Assembly: GCF_019428685.1 (NCBI RefSeq)
Contig: NZ_CP080096.1
Location: forward strand, 2,914,001-2,978,000
Direction: 5' to 3'
Length of the DNA: 64,000 bases
Source: Paraburkholderia edwinii
GTDB lineage: Bacteria > Pseudomonadota > Gammaproteobacteria > Burkholderiales > Burkholderiaceae
A program made the position numbers and the translations under genes. The notes beneath the pieces were generated by a model that made no database searches, was not told where the DNA came from, and worked only from the letters and a program-made list of their open reading frames with translations. Below are positions 25,481-34,549 of the stretch, in pieces. How positions within the stretch are numbered: the stretch's first letter is position 1; each line of letters starts with the position of its first letter.

Positions 25481-27558
25481 GTGAATCGTCGTCCTGCTGT
25501 TGGACAACCCGTTGGGCAAGCCATCGGACAGCCCCTCGGACAGCCAGTTGGACATCCCGCGGCTCAACTCGACGTGATCGCCCAGGCGCACGCGCGCTCG
25601 CGCAATTTCGGTCTGCATGCGCACGAGGCGCCGGATTTCCATCCGCTGCGGCATACCCAGTTGCAGGACGTCGTCGAGCGCAACCAATCGCTCTACTCGC
25701 ACGCGCTGCCCGTCATGGAAACGCTGCACGCGCAGATCGTCGACACGCAAAGCATGGTGCTGCTGACGGACAACCACGGCGTGATCCTGCACAGCCTCGG
25801 CGATAGCGACTTCGTCGAGAAAGCGCGGCGCGTGGCGCTGTGCCCCGGCGTATCGTGGGCCGAGGCCGACCGCGGCACCAACGCAATCGGCACCGCGCTC
25901 GCGGACGGGCGGCCGACCGTCGTGCACGGCGGCGAGCACGTTCTGCATGCGAACCGCATCCTCTCCTGCTCGTGCGCACCGATTGTCGACCCGTACGGCC
26001 AAACCATCGGCGCACTCGACGTAAGCGGCGATACGCGCGGCTTTCACAAGCACACGCTTGCGCTGGTGAGGATGTCCGCGCAGATCATCGAGAATCACCT
26101 GTTTGCGAACCGGTTTGCCGATGCCGTGCGCGTGCGCTTCCATGCGCGCGCGGAATTTATCGGCACGCTGTTCGAAGGGCTCGCCGCATTCTCGCCTGCC
26201 GGCCGCTTTCTCTCCGCGAATCGCAGTGCGCTATTCCAGTTCGGCCGGCCGCTTGCCGCACTCGACCGGCAACCGTTCGATGCGCTGTTCGGCGCGCCGT
26301 TCGCGGCGCTCGTCAACGAGGCGGAGCGCGCGCCGGGCGAATGCATGACGCTGACCTTGCCGAGCGGCGTGCGGGTGATCGCGCGAGCCGAGCACCGTGC
26401 GCGGCCAGCGTTCGTCGCGGGCGGCCTCAGTGGCCACGACCGTGACCACGCCCGTGACCACCACCGCGACCATCGTTACGACCGGGACGACAGCGCATCG
26501 GCGAACCCATCGACCGGCGCCGGACACGCCTATCCGGACCCGCGCGCCGTGACTTTCGCGACGCTCGATACCGGCGACGCGAGAATGGCGGACGTTCTGC
26601 GCCGCGTCGAAAAGATAGGCGGCCGCGACATTCCGTTGCTCGTGCTCGGCAAGACGGGCACCGGCAAGGAATGGCTCGCGCGCGCGTTTCATTGCGAATC
26701 GCCGCGCCGCGCGGCGCCGTTCGTCGCTGTCAATTGCGCCTCGCTGCCTGATACGCTGATTGAAGCCGAACTGTTCGGCTATGAGGATGGCGCCTTCACC
26801 GGCGCGCGCAAGCGCGGCAATGCCGGCAAGATCGTGCAGGCCGACGGCGGCACGCTCTTTCTCGATGAAATCGGCGATATGCCGCTGGCACAGCAGGTAC
26901 GGCTGATGCGCGTGCTGTCGTGCCGCTCGGCGGCACGCGCGCGGTTCCGGTCGATGTCAGGATTATCTGCGCAACGCACCGCAACCTGCGCGAGATGATC
27001 GACGCGGGCGCGTTTCGCGAAGACCTGTATTACCGGATCAACGGCCTGGCCGTCACCTTGCCCGCGTTGTGCGAACGCACGGACCTCGCGGCGCTGGTCG
27101 ACAGGATGCTGGCGGAGCAGCGCCGCGACGAGCCGCGCACGCCAGCGCGGGTAACCCGTAAAGTGCTCGAACTGTTCGGGCGCTGCCTGTGGCCCGGCAA
27201 TCTGCGGCAACTGTCGAACGTGCTGCGCACCGCCGGCATCATGGCGGAAGGCGCGGACGCAATCGATCTCGAGCATCTGCCCGAGGATTTTCTCGAAGAC
27301 CATGCGGCCGCGCAAAAACAGGAACTCGACGGCCAGGAAGCGTCGTTCGTCATCGACGGGAATGCGGCGTTGCGCGCGCAGTCGACGTGCTCTTCCGATT
27401 CCGTCACGCACCCGCCCGCGCGCATGACCGAATGGCAGGCCGCGCTGATCGAGCAGACGCTGGCGCGGCACGGCGGTAATATCTCAGCAGCGTCGCGTGA
27501 ACTCGGGCTCGCGCGCAACACGGTGTACCGCTATCTGCGCATGCGCGGCGCGCACTGA
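25481..27558 (+). pseudogene. AcoR-like sigma-54-dependent activator, frameshifted in the AAA+ domain
   Basis: The probable start is GTG 25481, with ACCGGAGAC in front. The first frame gives a Gly/Gln/Pro repeat N terminus (VGQPVGQAIGQPLGQPVG), then a GAF sensor (QSMVLLTDNHGVIL, SWAEADRGTNAIGTALADG). The start of the AAA+ domain follows: Walker A-like GKTGTGKEWLARAFH, the sigma-54-contacting GAFTGARKRG, and Walker B GGTLFLDEIGD. At about 26920 the frame runs into foreign sequence (RVLSCRSAARAR) and stops at 26998. The missing remainder (PLGGTRAVPVDVRIICATHR to the Fis-type helix SAASRELGLARNTVYRYL) continues in another frame to 27558. Compared with the family sequence (RVLQERSV.PLGG) about 13 nt are missing. 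Both halves cannot form one protein, so it is probably inactive. Confidence 0.88.
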
Positions 27559-27596
27559 GCGCGTTGCGCCGTCCATCGACCGCAAACCGATCGGCA

Positions 27597-28763
27597 ATGG
27601 CCACGCGTCACGAACTCAAACGATTCCGCACGAACCTCGCCGACGAACTCGACAGCGCCGCGCTCTACGACACGCTCGCCCGCGTCGAAACAGACGCGGC
27701 GCGCCGCGCGGTATTCGCACAACTGGCCGGCGCGGAACGCGAGCACGCGAATATCTGGCTCGATAAACTGCGCGCGAGCGGCGTGCGCGTGCGGACCCAC
27801 CATCTGAGCGTGAAGACCTGGCTGATGCGCGCGCTGATTCATACGCTCGGCCCGTCATCCGTGCTGCCGGCGCTCGCCGCCGCGGAGACTGCCGATCGCG
27901 ACAAGTATGCGCATCAACCCGACGCCGCGCAGCTTTCGGCAGACGAGCAGCGTCATGCGGCCGTCATGGAGGCCGTCGTCGCACAAGACATCCAGCGCGC
28001 TAGAAGGCTGCTGGGCACTCGCGCGCGGCGGCACCGCACCCCTTCCGTCGCGCGCGCGGTCCAGGCGGAGGCATGGCACAAGGGCGTCGCGTCGGGCAAC
28101 GATCTGCGCGCCGCGGTGCTCGGCGCAAACGACGGCCTCGTGTCGAACTTCTGCCTGATCATGGGTGTCTCCGGCGCGGGTACGGGCAACAAGGTCATCA
28201 TGCTGACAGGCCTCGCCGGCCTGATTGCGGGTGCATGCTCGATGGCGCTCGGCGAATGGCTGTCGGTCACGAATGCACGCGAACTCGCGCGCACGCAGAT
28301 CGCGAAGGAAGCGGACGAACTCGAGCACGCACCGGAAGCGGAACGCCGCGAACTCGTGATGATTTACGAGGCGAAAGGCATCGACCACGCCGAAGCAAAA
28401 CGCGTCGCCGCGCAAATCATGCGCGATAAACAGAAGGCGCTCGATACACTGACGCGCGAAGAGCTAGGCATCGACCCCGCGGAACTTGGCGGCAACCCAT
28501 GGTCGGCCGCCGGTGTGTCGTTTTGCCTGTTTTCGCTCGGCGCGCTGTTTCCGGTGCTGCCGTTTCTCTGGGCGCAGGGGAGCACGGCGATTCTCCATTG
28601 CGTGGCGCTCAGCGCGTTCGGGCTTGCGGCGGTCGGCGTGTTTACATCGCTATTCAATGGGCGCGGCGCCGCGTTTTCGGCGATGCGGCAGATCGTGATC
28701 GGATTGATTGCGGCTGCGTTTACGTTCGGAGTGGGCCATCTGCTCGGGGTGTCGATTTCGTAA
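27597..28763 (+). CDS. VIT1/CCC1 family metal transporter with N-terminal ferritin-like domain
   Basis: A 388-residue protein from ATG 27597. The first about 150 residues form a rubrerythrin/ferritin-like bundle with Glu/His ligands (DELDSAALYDTLARVE, AEREHANIW, DEQRHAAVM). The membrane domain of the vacuolar iron transporter family follows (LRAAVLGANDGLVSNFCLIM, GLAGLIAGACSMALGEWLSV, and C-terminal helices). This matches the membrane-bound ferritin/VIT type that exports or stores Fe(II)/Mn(II). It starts 38 nt after the broken AcoR-type gene, so it may once have been co-expressed with it. Five membrane segments are visible. The metal is inferred from the family. Confidence 0.9.
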   Translation: MATRHELKRFRTNLADELDSAALYDTLARVETDAARRAVFAQLAGAEREHANIWLDKLRASGVRVRTHHLSVKTWLMRALIHTLGPSSVLPALAAAETADRDKYAHQPDAAQLSADEQRHAAVMEAVVAQDIQRARRLLGTRARRHRTPSVARAVQAEAWHKGVASGNDLRAAVLGANDGLVSNFCLIMGVSGAGTGNKVIMLTGLAGLIAGACSMALGEWLSVTNARELARTQIAKEADELEHAPEAERRELVMIYEAKGIDHAEAKRVAAQIMRDKQKALDTLTREELGIDPAELGGNPWSAAGVSFCLFSLGALFPVLPFLWAQGSTAILHCVALSAFGLAAVGVFTSLFNGRGAAFSAMRQIVIGLIAAAFTFGVGHLLGVSIS

Positions 28764-28786
28764 TCGGGCGTTCTTGCGATCTATTG

Positions 28787-28810
28787 ATCGCGTCATCGCG
28801 TCATCGCGTG
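28787..28810. repeat. Three 8-bp tandem units
   Basis: ATCGCGTC, ATCGCGTC, ATCGCGTG in direct succession, just behind the VIT-type gene. It is short and of unknown meaning. Confidence 0.7.
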
Positions 28811-28942
28811 ACCGGGGTCGCATCCTGCGTGTATGAGCCGCCTCGCCACGTGGCCACGTGTTAGCCGCAGTTCCGCTAAACTCCGCTACGCCTTCCCATA
28901 TCGACCGGCCCAGGCGCTTCTTCGCCACCCCGATCAATTGCA

Positions 28943-29242
28943 ATGCTCGAACCTGACGCGATTTACACCGTCCTTATCGAACCGCTCGGACGCACGTTCG
29001 AAGCGCCCGAGTCGCTGACCCTGCTCGAAGCGGCCGCCTTCGCCGGTCTACGTCTGCCGCGCTCGTGCCGCAACGGCACATGCCGCACGTGCCTGTGCAA
29101 AATGACCGCGGGCAGCGTGCGCTATCAGATCGAGTGGCCCGGCGTGAGCGCCGAGGAAAAGGCCGAAGGCTATATCCTGCCGTGCGTCGCGATCGCCGAA
29201 AGCGACCTTGTGATCGAGGTGACGGGCGTGCAGGAGATGTGA
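28943..29242 (+). CDS. Plant-type [2Fe-2S] ferredoxin
   Basis: A 99-residue ferredoxin. Cluster ligands appear as SCRNGTCRTCLCK (Cys-X4-Cys-X2-Cys) and a fourth Cys in GYILPCVAIA. It belongs to the adrenodoxin/plant-type beta-grasp class that passes electrons to oxygenases or reductases. No oxygenase is adjacent. The start is ATG 28943. It is followed by a symmetric stem-loop (29252-29275). Confidence 0.92.
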   Translation: MLEPDAIYTVLIEPLGRTFEAPESLTLLEAAAFAGLRLPRSCRNGTCRTCLCKMTAGSVRYQIEWPGVSAEEKAEGYILPCVAIAESDLVIEVTGVQEM

Positions 29243-29251
29243 GTATCTGTC

Positions 29252-29275
29252 AGCTCGCGGCATGGGCCGCGAGCT
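29252..29275 (+). terminator. Stem-loop between ferredoxin and antitoxin genes
   Basis: Perfect 10-bp arms AGCTCGCGGC and GCCGCGAGCT with a 4-nt loop lie between two convergent genes. There is no T-tract on either strand, so its strength as an intrinsic terminator is doubtful. Confidence 0.5.
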
Positions 29276-29307
29276 AAAAGACGTGAAGGAAAAACGGGAA
29301 GGAACGA

Positions 29308-29634
29308 TCAGAGGTCGAGTTGATCCGAGGTGATGTCAAGCGCGGCGGCGATCTTGTCACGCGTGGACCGGCGCAGACGATCGCTGCTTTCCTGCTGCGC
29401 ATAGGCCGATTGGCTAATACCCAGGCGTTGCGCGACTTCGGCTTGCGTCAGGCCCAAATGCTCGCGCCATGCGCGCACAGGCGTCGCGCCGTCGACCGTG
29501 CGACTCACCACATCGTGAGGGATCAGGCCGCGTTCGCCGCTGCGTTCGGCCAGATACTGCATGTAGGGAATGACCACGAAAGCCGGCGCACCATCGGCGC
29601 CCGTTATAAGTTGAATATTAGTAGGTGCGTTCAT
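29308..29634 (-). CDS. XRE-type antitoxin (HigA-like)
   Basis: A 108-residue protein. The N-terminal 50 residues (LITGADGAPAFVVIPYMQY) resemble a Phd-type antitoxin fold. The C-terminal helix-turn-helix (WREHLGLTQAEVAQRLGISQ) is of the Cro/CI type. Its start overlaps the end of the toxin gene by 17 bp. Toxin-first order with an XRE antitoxin is the HigBA arrangement. The antitoxin is expected to bind the toxin and repress the operon. Confidence 0.85.
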   Translation of the reverse strand: MNAPTNIQLITGADGAPAFVVIPYMQYLAERSGERGLIPHDVVSRTVDGATPVRAWREHLGLTQAEVAQRLGISQSAYAQQESSDRLRRSTRDKIAAALDITSDQLDL

Positions 29635-29881
29635 CGCGTTTCCTCACTTCCTCGATCTCGACAACCTTGATCTCGCCGTCCCAGTTGAACAGCACCCGAA
29701 AGTCACCAATGCGGAGCCGGTAACCGTGCAAATGATTCGTCAAATGCACCACATTCTGGCAAAACGGCATTGACACCAGTGTACTTACGCCATCACGGAT
29801 CGTGACCTGATGCTGACGGTCCAGCTTGCGTAGTTGCCGGACCGCCTTCGTGGTCCAGTTTATCGAATTCAATGGATTCAT
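29618..29881 (-). CDS. RelE/ParE-superfamily toxin
   Basis: An 87-residue protein from ATG 29881 (a TTG three codons earlier is possible). The beta/alpha pattern and key residues fit RelE/HigB-like mRNA endonucleases: TTKAVRQLRKLDRQHQVTI, a central LHGYRLRIGDFRVLFNW and a C-terminal VVEIEEVRKRDERTY with Arg and Tyr in the usual catalytic region. It is co-transcribed with the downstream XRE antitoxin. The region upstream is markedly A/T-rich, as expected of a strong autoregulated promoter. Confidence 0.87.
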   Translation of the reverse strand: MNPLNSINWTTKAVRQLRKLDRQHQVTIRDGVSTLVSMPFCQNVVHLTNHLHGYRLRIGDFRVLFNWDGEIKVVEIEEVRKRDERTY

Positions 29882-29890
29882 TATAAGCAA

Positions 29891-30229
29891 AAAATAAGTT
29901 TAAGGTAAACATAAATTCGCTCTTTTCCGGTTGGTTTTTTTGCACGGTCCACAACGGCATGTCTGCCGCCGTCAGCCTTCTGACCGATCTGCTTGTTAGT
30001 GATGCTGACGGTACGAAACATCGGCGCCTGGTGCGCTAACAGGTCCCGCATACTCGCACAACACGCTTGTTTGCGGACCATACGAAAACTCTGAAAAGCG
30101 GTCCCGCCTGGAAGCCTTCGCGCCGTGCATCTTTCGATATCGACGGGCACCCTATAATCGCCAGGTCAGCGATCGATATCGCGACGCGACAGCCCGCACC
30201 TCGCCCTAATCAACGAACAGACACCCGGC
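29891..30229. other. Divergent region between the toxin gene and the DadA-like gene
   Basis: About 340 bp. The first 60 bp are A/T-rich with a TTTTTT run (29935-29940). A weak minus-strand frame passes through but has no coding character. The rest presumably holds the DadA-like promoter. Confidence 0.4.
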
Positions 30230-31474
30230 ATGGACTTCGACGTCATCGTTCTCGGCGCCGGCATCATCGGCGTCTCATCGGCTGTGCATCTGCAGGACCG
30301 CGGGCTGCGCGTCGCGCTCGTCGACCGCCGCGATCCCGGCGAAGAAACGAGCTTCGGCAACGCGGGGCTGATCGAGCGTTCGTCGATCGTGCCGTACGGC
30401 TTTCCACGCCAGTTGCGCACCTTGCTGCGCTACGCGCGCAATCGCTCCACCGATCTCTACTGGGATTACAAAGCGCTGCCCTCCTACGCCGGATGGCTGA
30501 TGCGCTATTGGTGGGAATCGCAGCCGCAACGCCACGCGGCCGCCGCGCGCGACATGCTGCCGCTTATCAGCGCGTGCATCGACGAGCACGACGCATTGAT
30601 CGCGCGCGCGGGCGCCGGTCAACTCGTGCACGACGGCGGATGGATCGAGGCGTACCGCACTGCCGCCGCGCTCGATAAGGAACGCGTCAACGCCGAAGTC
30701 GACGCACGCGAACACGGCCTGCGCGTCGAACCGCTCGATGCAGCCGCACTACGCGCGCGCGAGCCGAGCATCGGCGAAGACATCTGCGGCGGTTTGCATT
30801 GGCGCGATCCGAAGAGCGTGCGCAGTCCGGGCGCGCTCGTGAAAAGCTACGCTCGGCTTTTCGAAAGCATCGGCGGTGTGTTCATCCATGGCGACGCGAC
30901 GACGCTGCGCGCCGAAAGTGGCGCATGGACCGTCGAGACGGCATCCGGGCTCCTGAGCGCGCCGAACGTCGTGGTTGCTCTCGGCCCGTGGTCCGATCTG
31001 GTGTTCGAGCCGCTCGGGTATCGCATTCCGCTGCGCGCGAAGCGCGGCTATCACATGCACTATCGGCCGACGCGCAACCCGTTGTCGGTCCCTGTCGTCG
31101 ATATCGAACGCGGTTATGTCGTGGCTCCGATGGAAGACAACCGGCTGCGCGTCACGACCGGTGCGGAGCTTGCGGCGCGCGGCACGCCGCCCACCGGCAT
31201 TCAGCTTGCGCGCGTCGAGCCGCTCGCGCGCGCGGCGTTCGGCATCGGTGAACGGCTCGATGCGGCGCCGTGGCTTGGCATGCGCCCGTGCACACCGGAT
31301 ATGCGGCCGGTGATCGGGCCCGCGCCGCGGCATCGTGGCTTGTGGTTCGCGTTCGGCCACAACCATCATGGGCTCACGCTCGGACCGGTCACCGGCCGGC
31401 TGCTTGCCGAGATGATGACCGGCGCCGCGCCGTTTACCGATCCGCGGCCGTATCGCGTCGAACGCTTCGGTTAG
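30230..31474 (+). CDS. FAD-dependent D-amino-acid dehydrogenase-like oxidoreductase (DadA family)
   Basis: A 414-residue DAO-fold flavoprotein. The dinucleotide motif VIVLGAGIIGVSSAVHL opens the protein, and the FAD-contacting GEETSFGNAGLIERSS follows near residue 45. Later features are VVVALGPWSDLVFEPLGY, PLRAKRGYHMHY and the C-terminal WFAFGHNHHGLTLGPVTGRLLAEM. Length fits DadA. Members oxidise D-amino acids (or imino acids such as sarcosine or hydroxyproline) and pass electrons to the respiratory chain. The HNHHGLTL segment is the usual G(H)xHGxTL flavin motif. No alanine racemase is nearby, so the physiological substrate is open. Confidence 0.88.
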   Translation: MDFDVIVLGAGIIGVSSAVHLQDRGLRVALVDRRDPGEETSFGNAGLIERSSIVPYGFPRQLRTLLRYARNRSTDLYWDYKALPSYAGWLMRYWWESQPQRHAAAARDMLPLISACIDEHDALIARAGAGQLVHDGGWIEAYRTAAALDKERVNAEVDAREHGLRVEPLDAAALRAREPSIGEDICGGLHWRDPKSVRSPGALVKSYARLFESIGGVFIHGDATTLRAESGAWTVETASGLLSAPNVVVALGPWSDLVFEPLGYRIPLRAKRGYHMHYRPTRNPLSVPVVDIERGYVVAPMEDNRLRVTTGAELAARGTPPTGIQLARVEPLARAAFGIGERLDAAPWLGMRPCTPDMRPVIGPAPRHRGLWFAFGHNHHGLTLGPVTGRLLAEMMTGAAPFTDPRPYRVERFG

Positions 31475-31531
31475 GGCCGGAGGCGGTCTTCGTGCTGTCG
31501 CAAGGGGAACTACCGCGGCTCGAGAGATTCG

Positions 31532-32476
31532 TCAGAAGCCATGCCGCTGCATGATCAGCAATAGCAACGACAGCGTCACGATTGAAGCAACCGTCGAAAA
31601 CAGAATGGTCTGCGACGTTACGTGCGCCTCGCGTTGATAGAACTCGGCGAGCATGTACGGCCCCGTACCGGTCGGCAGCGCGGCAAGCAATACCGCGACA
31701 CCGACCGTATCGGCCGGCAGCGCGAACACCCGCGACGCCATCCACCAGGCGAACGCCGGCTGCACGATCAGCTTGAGCGCGGTGAACACGAACGACGTAT
31801 TGCGTCCGTTGCCCGCTTGCCGCTTCTCCGCCAGAAAGAGCCCGAGGCTCACGAGTGCGCACGGGCTCGCCGCGCCGGCCAATAATTTGAGGAAGGTCTC
31901 GGCACTATGCGGCAGCGTCCAATGCGCGCTCGCCACGAGCGCACCCGCGATCGGCGAAACGATCAGCGGATTTTTGGCGAGCGAGCGCAGCACCTTGAAG
32001 CCGAGCTTGTGCGGCGCACGCTCGGTCTGCAATCCGACTTCAATCAGCACGATCGCGAAGGCGAACAGCACGCACGCGACGATGATCGTCGCGATTGTGG
32101 TCGGCGTCAGGCTTGCATTGCCGAATACGATCAGCGCGAGCGGAAAGCCGATGTACCCGGTATTCGGATACGACGCCGCGATCGCATCGACGCTCGCATC
32201 GGCAAGGTGCCGTCCTTGTACAAGCCGCACGATCAGCACGCCGACAAACAGCACCGCGCACGCGACCGAGAACGTCGCGACGAAACCCGGCTGATCGAGC
32301 TGATGCCAGGTGGAATGCGCCATCGTGTCGAATAGCAGCGCGGGCAGCGCAAGCCACACGACAAAGCGGTTCAGTTCGGAAGCGGCGCTGGGCCCGAGCA
32401 GATTGCGGCGCCGGCAACCGAAACCGGCGAGGATCAAAGCAAAAACGGGAATCAGGATTTCGAGCGTGGACAACAT
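31532..32476 (-). CDS. AEC family transporter (auxin efflux carrier type)
   Basis: A 314-residue polytopic protein from ATG 32476. Two five-helix halves are typical: LEILIPVFALILAGFGCRRR with LNRFVVWLALPALLFDTMA, then NPLIVSPIAGALVASAHW and late ALPTGTGPYMLAEFYQ. AEC members in proteobacteria move malonate, malate or related organic acids. It is divergent from a LysR regulator gene 100 bp away, which probably controls it. Confidence 0.9.
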   Translation of the reverse strand: MLSTLEILIPVFALILAGFGCRRRNLLGPSAASELNRFVVWLALPALLFDTMAHSTWHQLDQPGFVATFSVACAVLFVGVLIVRLVQGRHLADASVDAIAASYPNTGYIGFPLALIVFGNASLTPTTIATIIVACVLFAFAIVLIEVGLQTERAPHKLGFKVLRSLAKNPLIVSPIAGALVASAHWTLPHSAETFLKLLAGAASPCALVSLGLFLAEKRQAGNGRNTSFVFTALKLIVQPAFAWWMASRVFALPADTVGVAVLLAALPTGTGPYMLAEFYQREAHVTSQTILFSTVASIVTLSLLLLIMQRHGF

Positions 32477-32576
32477 CGGGTCATGCACTTCGACAGTCGG
32501 AAGGCCGTTAGCGTAAACCCGATCAACGATACAATCCAATGCCGATTGAATTGCTCAACAATACCTTTTTTGCATC

Positions 32577-33518
32577 ATGGTCGATGTCAAGCCACTCCGC
32601 TATTTCGTCACCCTCGCCGAGACGCGTCACTTTGGCCGCGCCGCCGCGCGGCTCAATCTGTCGCAACCCCCGCTGAGCCGTCAGCTTGCCGCGCTCGAAG
32701 CCTCGCTCGGCGTGACGTTGATCGAGCGCAATTCGCGCAGCGTCACCCTGACCGCGGCGGGCGCGCGCTTCTACGCCGATGCGAAGGCGATTCTCGCGGC
32801 CATCGATCAGGCCGGCCGCAATGCCCGCGCCGCCGTGCTCGGCGAGCGAGGCGAACTGACGATCGGTTTTACGATGTGCGCCGCTTACAGCGTGCTGCCC
32901 ACCTACGCACGCCGCTACGGTGCCGCCTTTCCGGACGTCACGCTGAACCTGCGGGAAATCGTCTCGAACGATCTCGCGCCGCAGGTGCTCGACGGGCAGC
33001 TCGATGCGGCGATCATGCTGTCGGGCGCCCCACCCCATGGCCTGGCCGCCCGCACCGTGCTTACCGAGCCGCTGTGCGTCGCGCTGCCGCGCCGGCATCC
33101 GCTCGCCCGCGCGAGGCGGCTCGCCATTGCGCAGCTTGCGCATGAGCCGTTCGTCATCGCGGCGAGAGAGGTTGGCGAGGGACTGCATACGACGATCGTC
33201 GAACACTGCCGCACGGGTGGGTTCGAGCCCGATGTGCGCTTCGAAGTGCGTCTGCAGCAAACCGTCCTGAGTCTCGTCGACGAAGGCGCGGGGGTCGCGC
33301 TCGTGCCGACGTCGATGCAGCGTGCTCAACTGGCGGGCGTGGTGTTCAAGTCGCTTGCGCAGGCGCCGTCGATTTCCCAGGTGCTCGTCTGGCTAGCGAC
33401 GAACCGGAACCCGTGTCTCGCACGGTTTCTCGAGCTGGTCGAACAGGCTACCAATGAAAACGGCCTGCACGGGGTTGCCGTGCAGGCCGCGGAAGGCGGA
33501 CACCAGCGCGCGCTTTAA
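32577..33518 (+). CDS. LysR family transcriptional regulator
   Basis: A 313-residue LysR protein. The N-terminal winged helix reads LRYFVTLAETRHFGRAAARL and LSQPPLSRQLAALEASLGVT. The effector domain includes LTIGFTMCAAYSVLPTYARR and a pattern typical of aromatic or organic acid regulators. It is divergent from the AEC transporter gene, the classic layout for a regulator and its target. Its last codons overlap the cbtA stop on the other strand and contain the cbtA terminator hairpin (33462-33488). Confidence 0.92.
   Translation: MVDVKPLRYFVTLAETRHFGRAAARLNLSQPPLSRQLAALEASLGVTLIERNSRSVTLTAAGARFYADAKAILAAIDQAGRNARAAVLGERGELTIGFTMCAAYSVLPTYARRYGAAFPDVTLNLREIVSNDLAPQVLDGQLDAAIMLSGAPPHGLAARTVLTEPLCVALPRRHPLARARRLAIAQLAHEPFVIAAREVGEGLHTTIVEHCRTGGFEPDVRFEVRLQQTVLSLVDEGAGVALVPTSMQRAQLAGVVFKSLAQAPSISQVLVWLATNRNPCLARFLELVEQATNENGLHGVAVQAAEGGHQRAL
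33457..33488 (-). terminator. Terminator of cbtBA located inside the 3' end of the LysR gene
   Basis: A perfect 11-bp stem GGCCTGCACGG (33462-33472) / CCGTGCAGGCC (33478-33488) with a 5-nt loop. On the minus strand a GTTTTC tract follows. It lies just past the cbtA stop and within the coding end of the convergent LysR gene. Confidence 0.75.
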
Positions 33519-34258
33519 CCGGCCAGTCGCTGCTCCGGACGCGCCGCGCGCGACAAGCGCTGCAAGCGTTCGGCGAGCGCGCCGAACAGCAAACCGATCG
33601 CCGCCCACAACACCGCCTGCATGCCGAGCGCGGCAACACGGAACTTCCACAGTACGACTGCCGGAAACGCATCCGGCACTTCGTTGATGACCGGCAAGCC
33701 AGTCTGCACCGCCGCGATGATCACGATAAAGACGAGTCCCGCGACGATCGATCCGTTCCATGCGCCGAAGCGCACAGCCGCGCGACGCCGCACTTTCATT
33801 GAAAACACGAGGGCGGTCAGCGAAATGACGATCATCAGGAAATACAGCCCGGTGCGATAGCCGATCGTCTCCGGGTCGCCGACCGACGGCGGATTCGGCG
33901 GATACTTGAGCGCCGGTACGATTGCGATTGCAAGGAACGCGCCGAGCGCGAGCCACGCGGACAGTGCACGCACGCTCAACTTCCCGGCGCGGCCATACAG
34001 ATATGCGAAGGTCAACGAGAAGAGCCCGCCTACAGCAGCGCCATACACGACGACACCGGTAAAGAGGCCGATACCCGCCTGCGTGCCGCGACTCACGAGT
34101 TCGGGCTCGGGTGCTTCGCCCTTCGCCGCGTCGGTTTTTTCTTCGAATGAAATAGCCTGGTCGACCTGCGGCTCGCCGACCACGCGCGCCAAACCGAATG
34201 TGAGCAGCCCCGCGGCGATGCCTGCGAGCATGCCGCGCACCAGCAATTTACCTACCAT
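33515..34258 (-). CDS. cbtA: CbtA, predicted cobalt transporter membrane subunit
   Basis: A 247-residue membrane protein from ATG 34258. The CbtA opening LLVRGMLAGIAAGLLTFGLA followed by ARVVGEPQVDQAISFEE is diagnostic. Further features are RGTQAGIGLFTGVVVYGAAV and ALKYPPNPPSVGDPETI. CbtAB are predicted B12-regulated cobalt uptake proteins. The gene follows cbtB by 14 nt and both lie behind a cobalamin riboswitch. Five to six membrane helices are visible. Confidence 0.93.
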   Translation of the reverse strand: MVGKLLVRGMLAGIAAGLLTFGLARVVGEPQVDQAISFEEKTDAAKGEAPEPELVSRGTQAGIGLFTGVVVYGAAVGGLFSLTFAYLYGRAGKLSVRALSAWLALGAFLAIAIVPALKYPPNPPSVGDPETIGYRTGLYFLMIVISLTALVFSMKVRRRAAVRFGAWNGSIVAGLVFIVIIAAVQTGLPVINEVPDAFPAVVLWKFRVAALGMQAVLWAAIGLLFGALAERLQRLSRAARPEQRLAG

Positions 34259-34272
34259 GGTTCGCTCCTGCG

Positions 34273-34500
34273 TCAGTGGCAGGGGAAGCCGAGCAGATGG
34301 CGGCCGTCGTGGACGAATTCGTGCACGTACATGCCGGGAATCAGCGAAGTCGCGCCCTGTTCGGCGCCGATGAAATAGAGCGCGAGCAACAACAGCAGGC
34401 CGCCGAAGACAACCCACGGCAACAGCTCGCGCAGCGGAATGGGCGTGGGCTGGGCGGCGGGTTCGAGTGCGTCGATCGGCTTGAAAACAGCGTCGGACAT
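34273..34500 (-). CDS. cbtB: CbtB, small cobalt transporter subunit
   Basis: A 75-residue protein from ATG 34500 with AGGGAGA in front. A single membrane helix (LLPWVVFGGLLLLLALYFI) is followed by the metal-binding-looking C terminus VHEFVHDGRHLLGFPCH. The CbtB family is defined by this one-helix plus C-terminal histidine layout, with the VHE..HD.RH motif. It is the first gene of the cbtBA operon under the cobalamin riboswitch. Confidence 0.92.
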   Translation of the reverse strand: MSDAVFKPIDALEPAAQPTPIPLRELLPWVVFGGLLLLLALYFIGAEQGATSLIPGMYVHEFVHDGRHLLGFPCH

Positions 34501-34549
34501 GACGGATATCTCCCTGGGGTTACGCGCCCCGATAGTTCGATTGAAGGAA

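Noticed and set aside
29880..29885. TATAAT directly at the toxin start codon
   Set aside because: As a -10 box it would start transcription inside the gene; probably coincidental in an A/T-rich stretch.
29881..30150. 89-codon minus-strand frame upstream of the toxin gene
   Set aside because: No ribosome-binding site or family similarity, and it runs through the A/T-rich promoter area.
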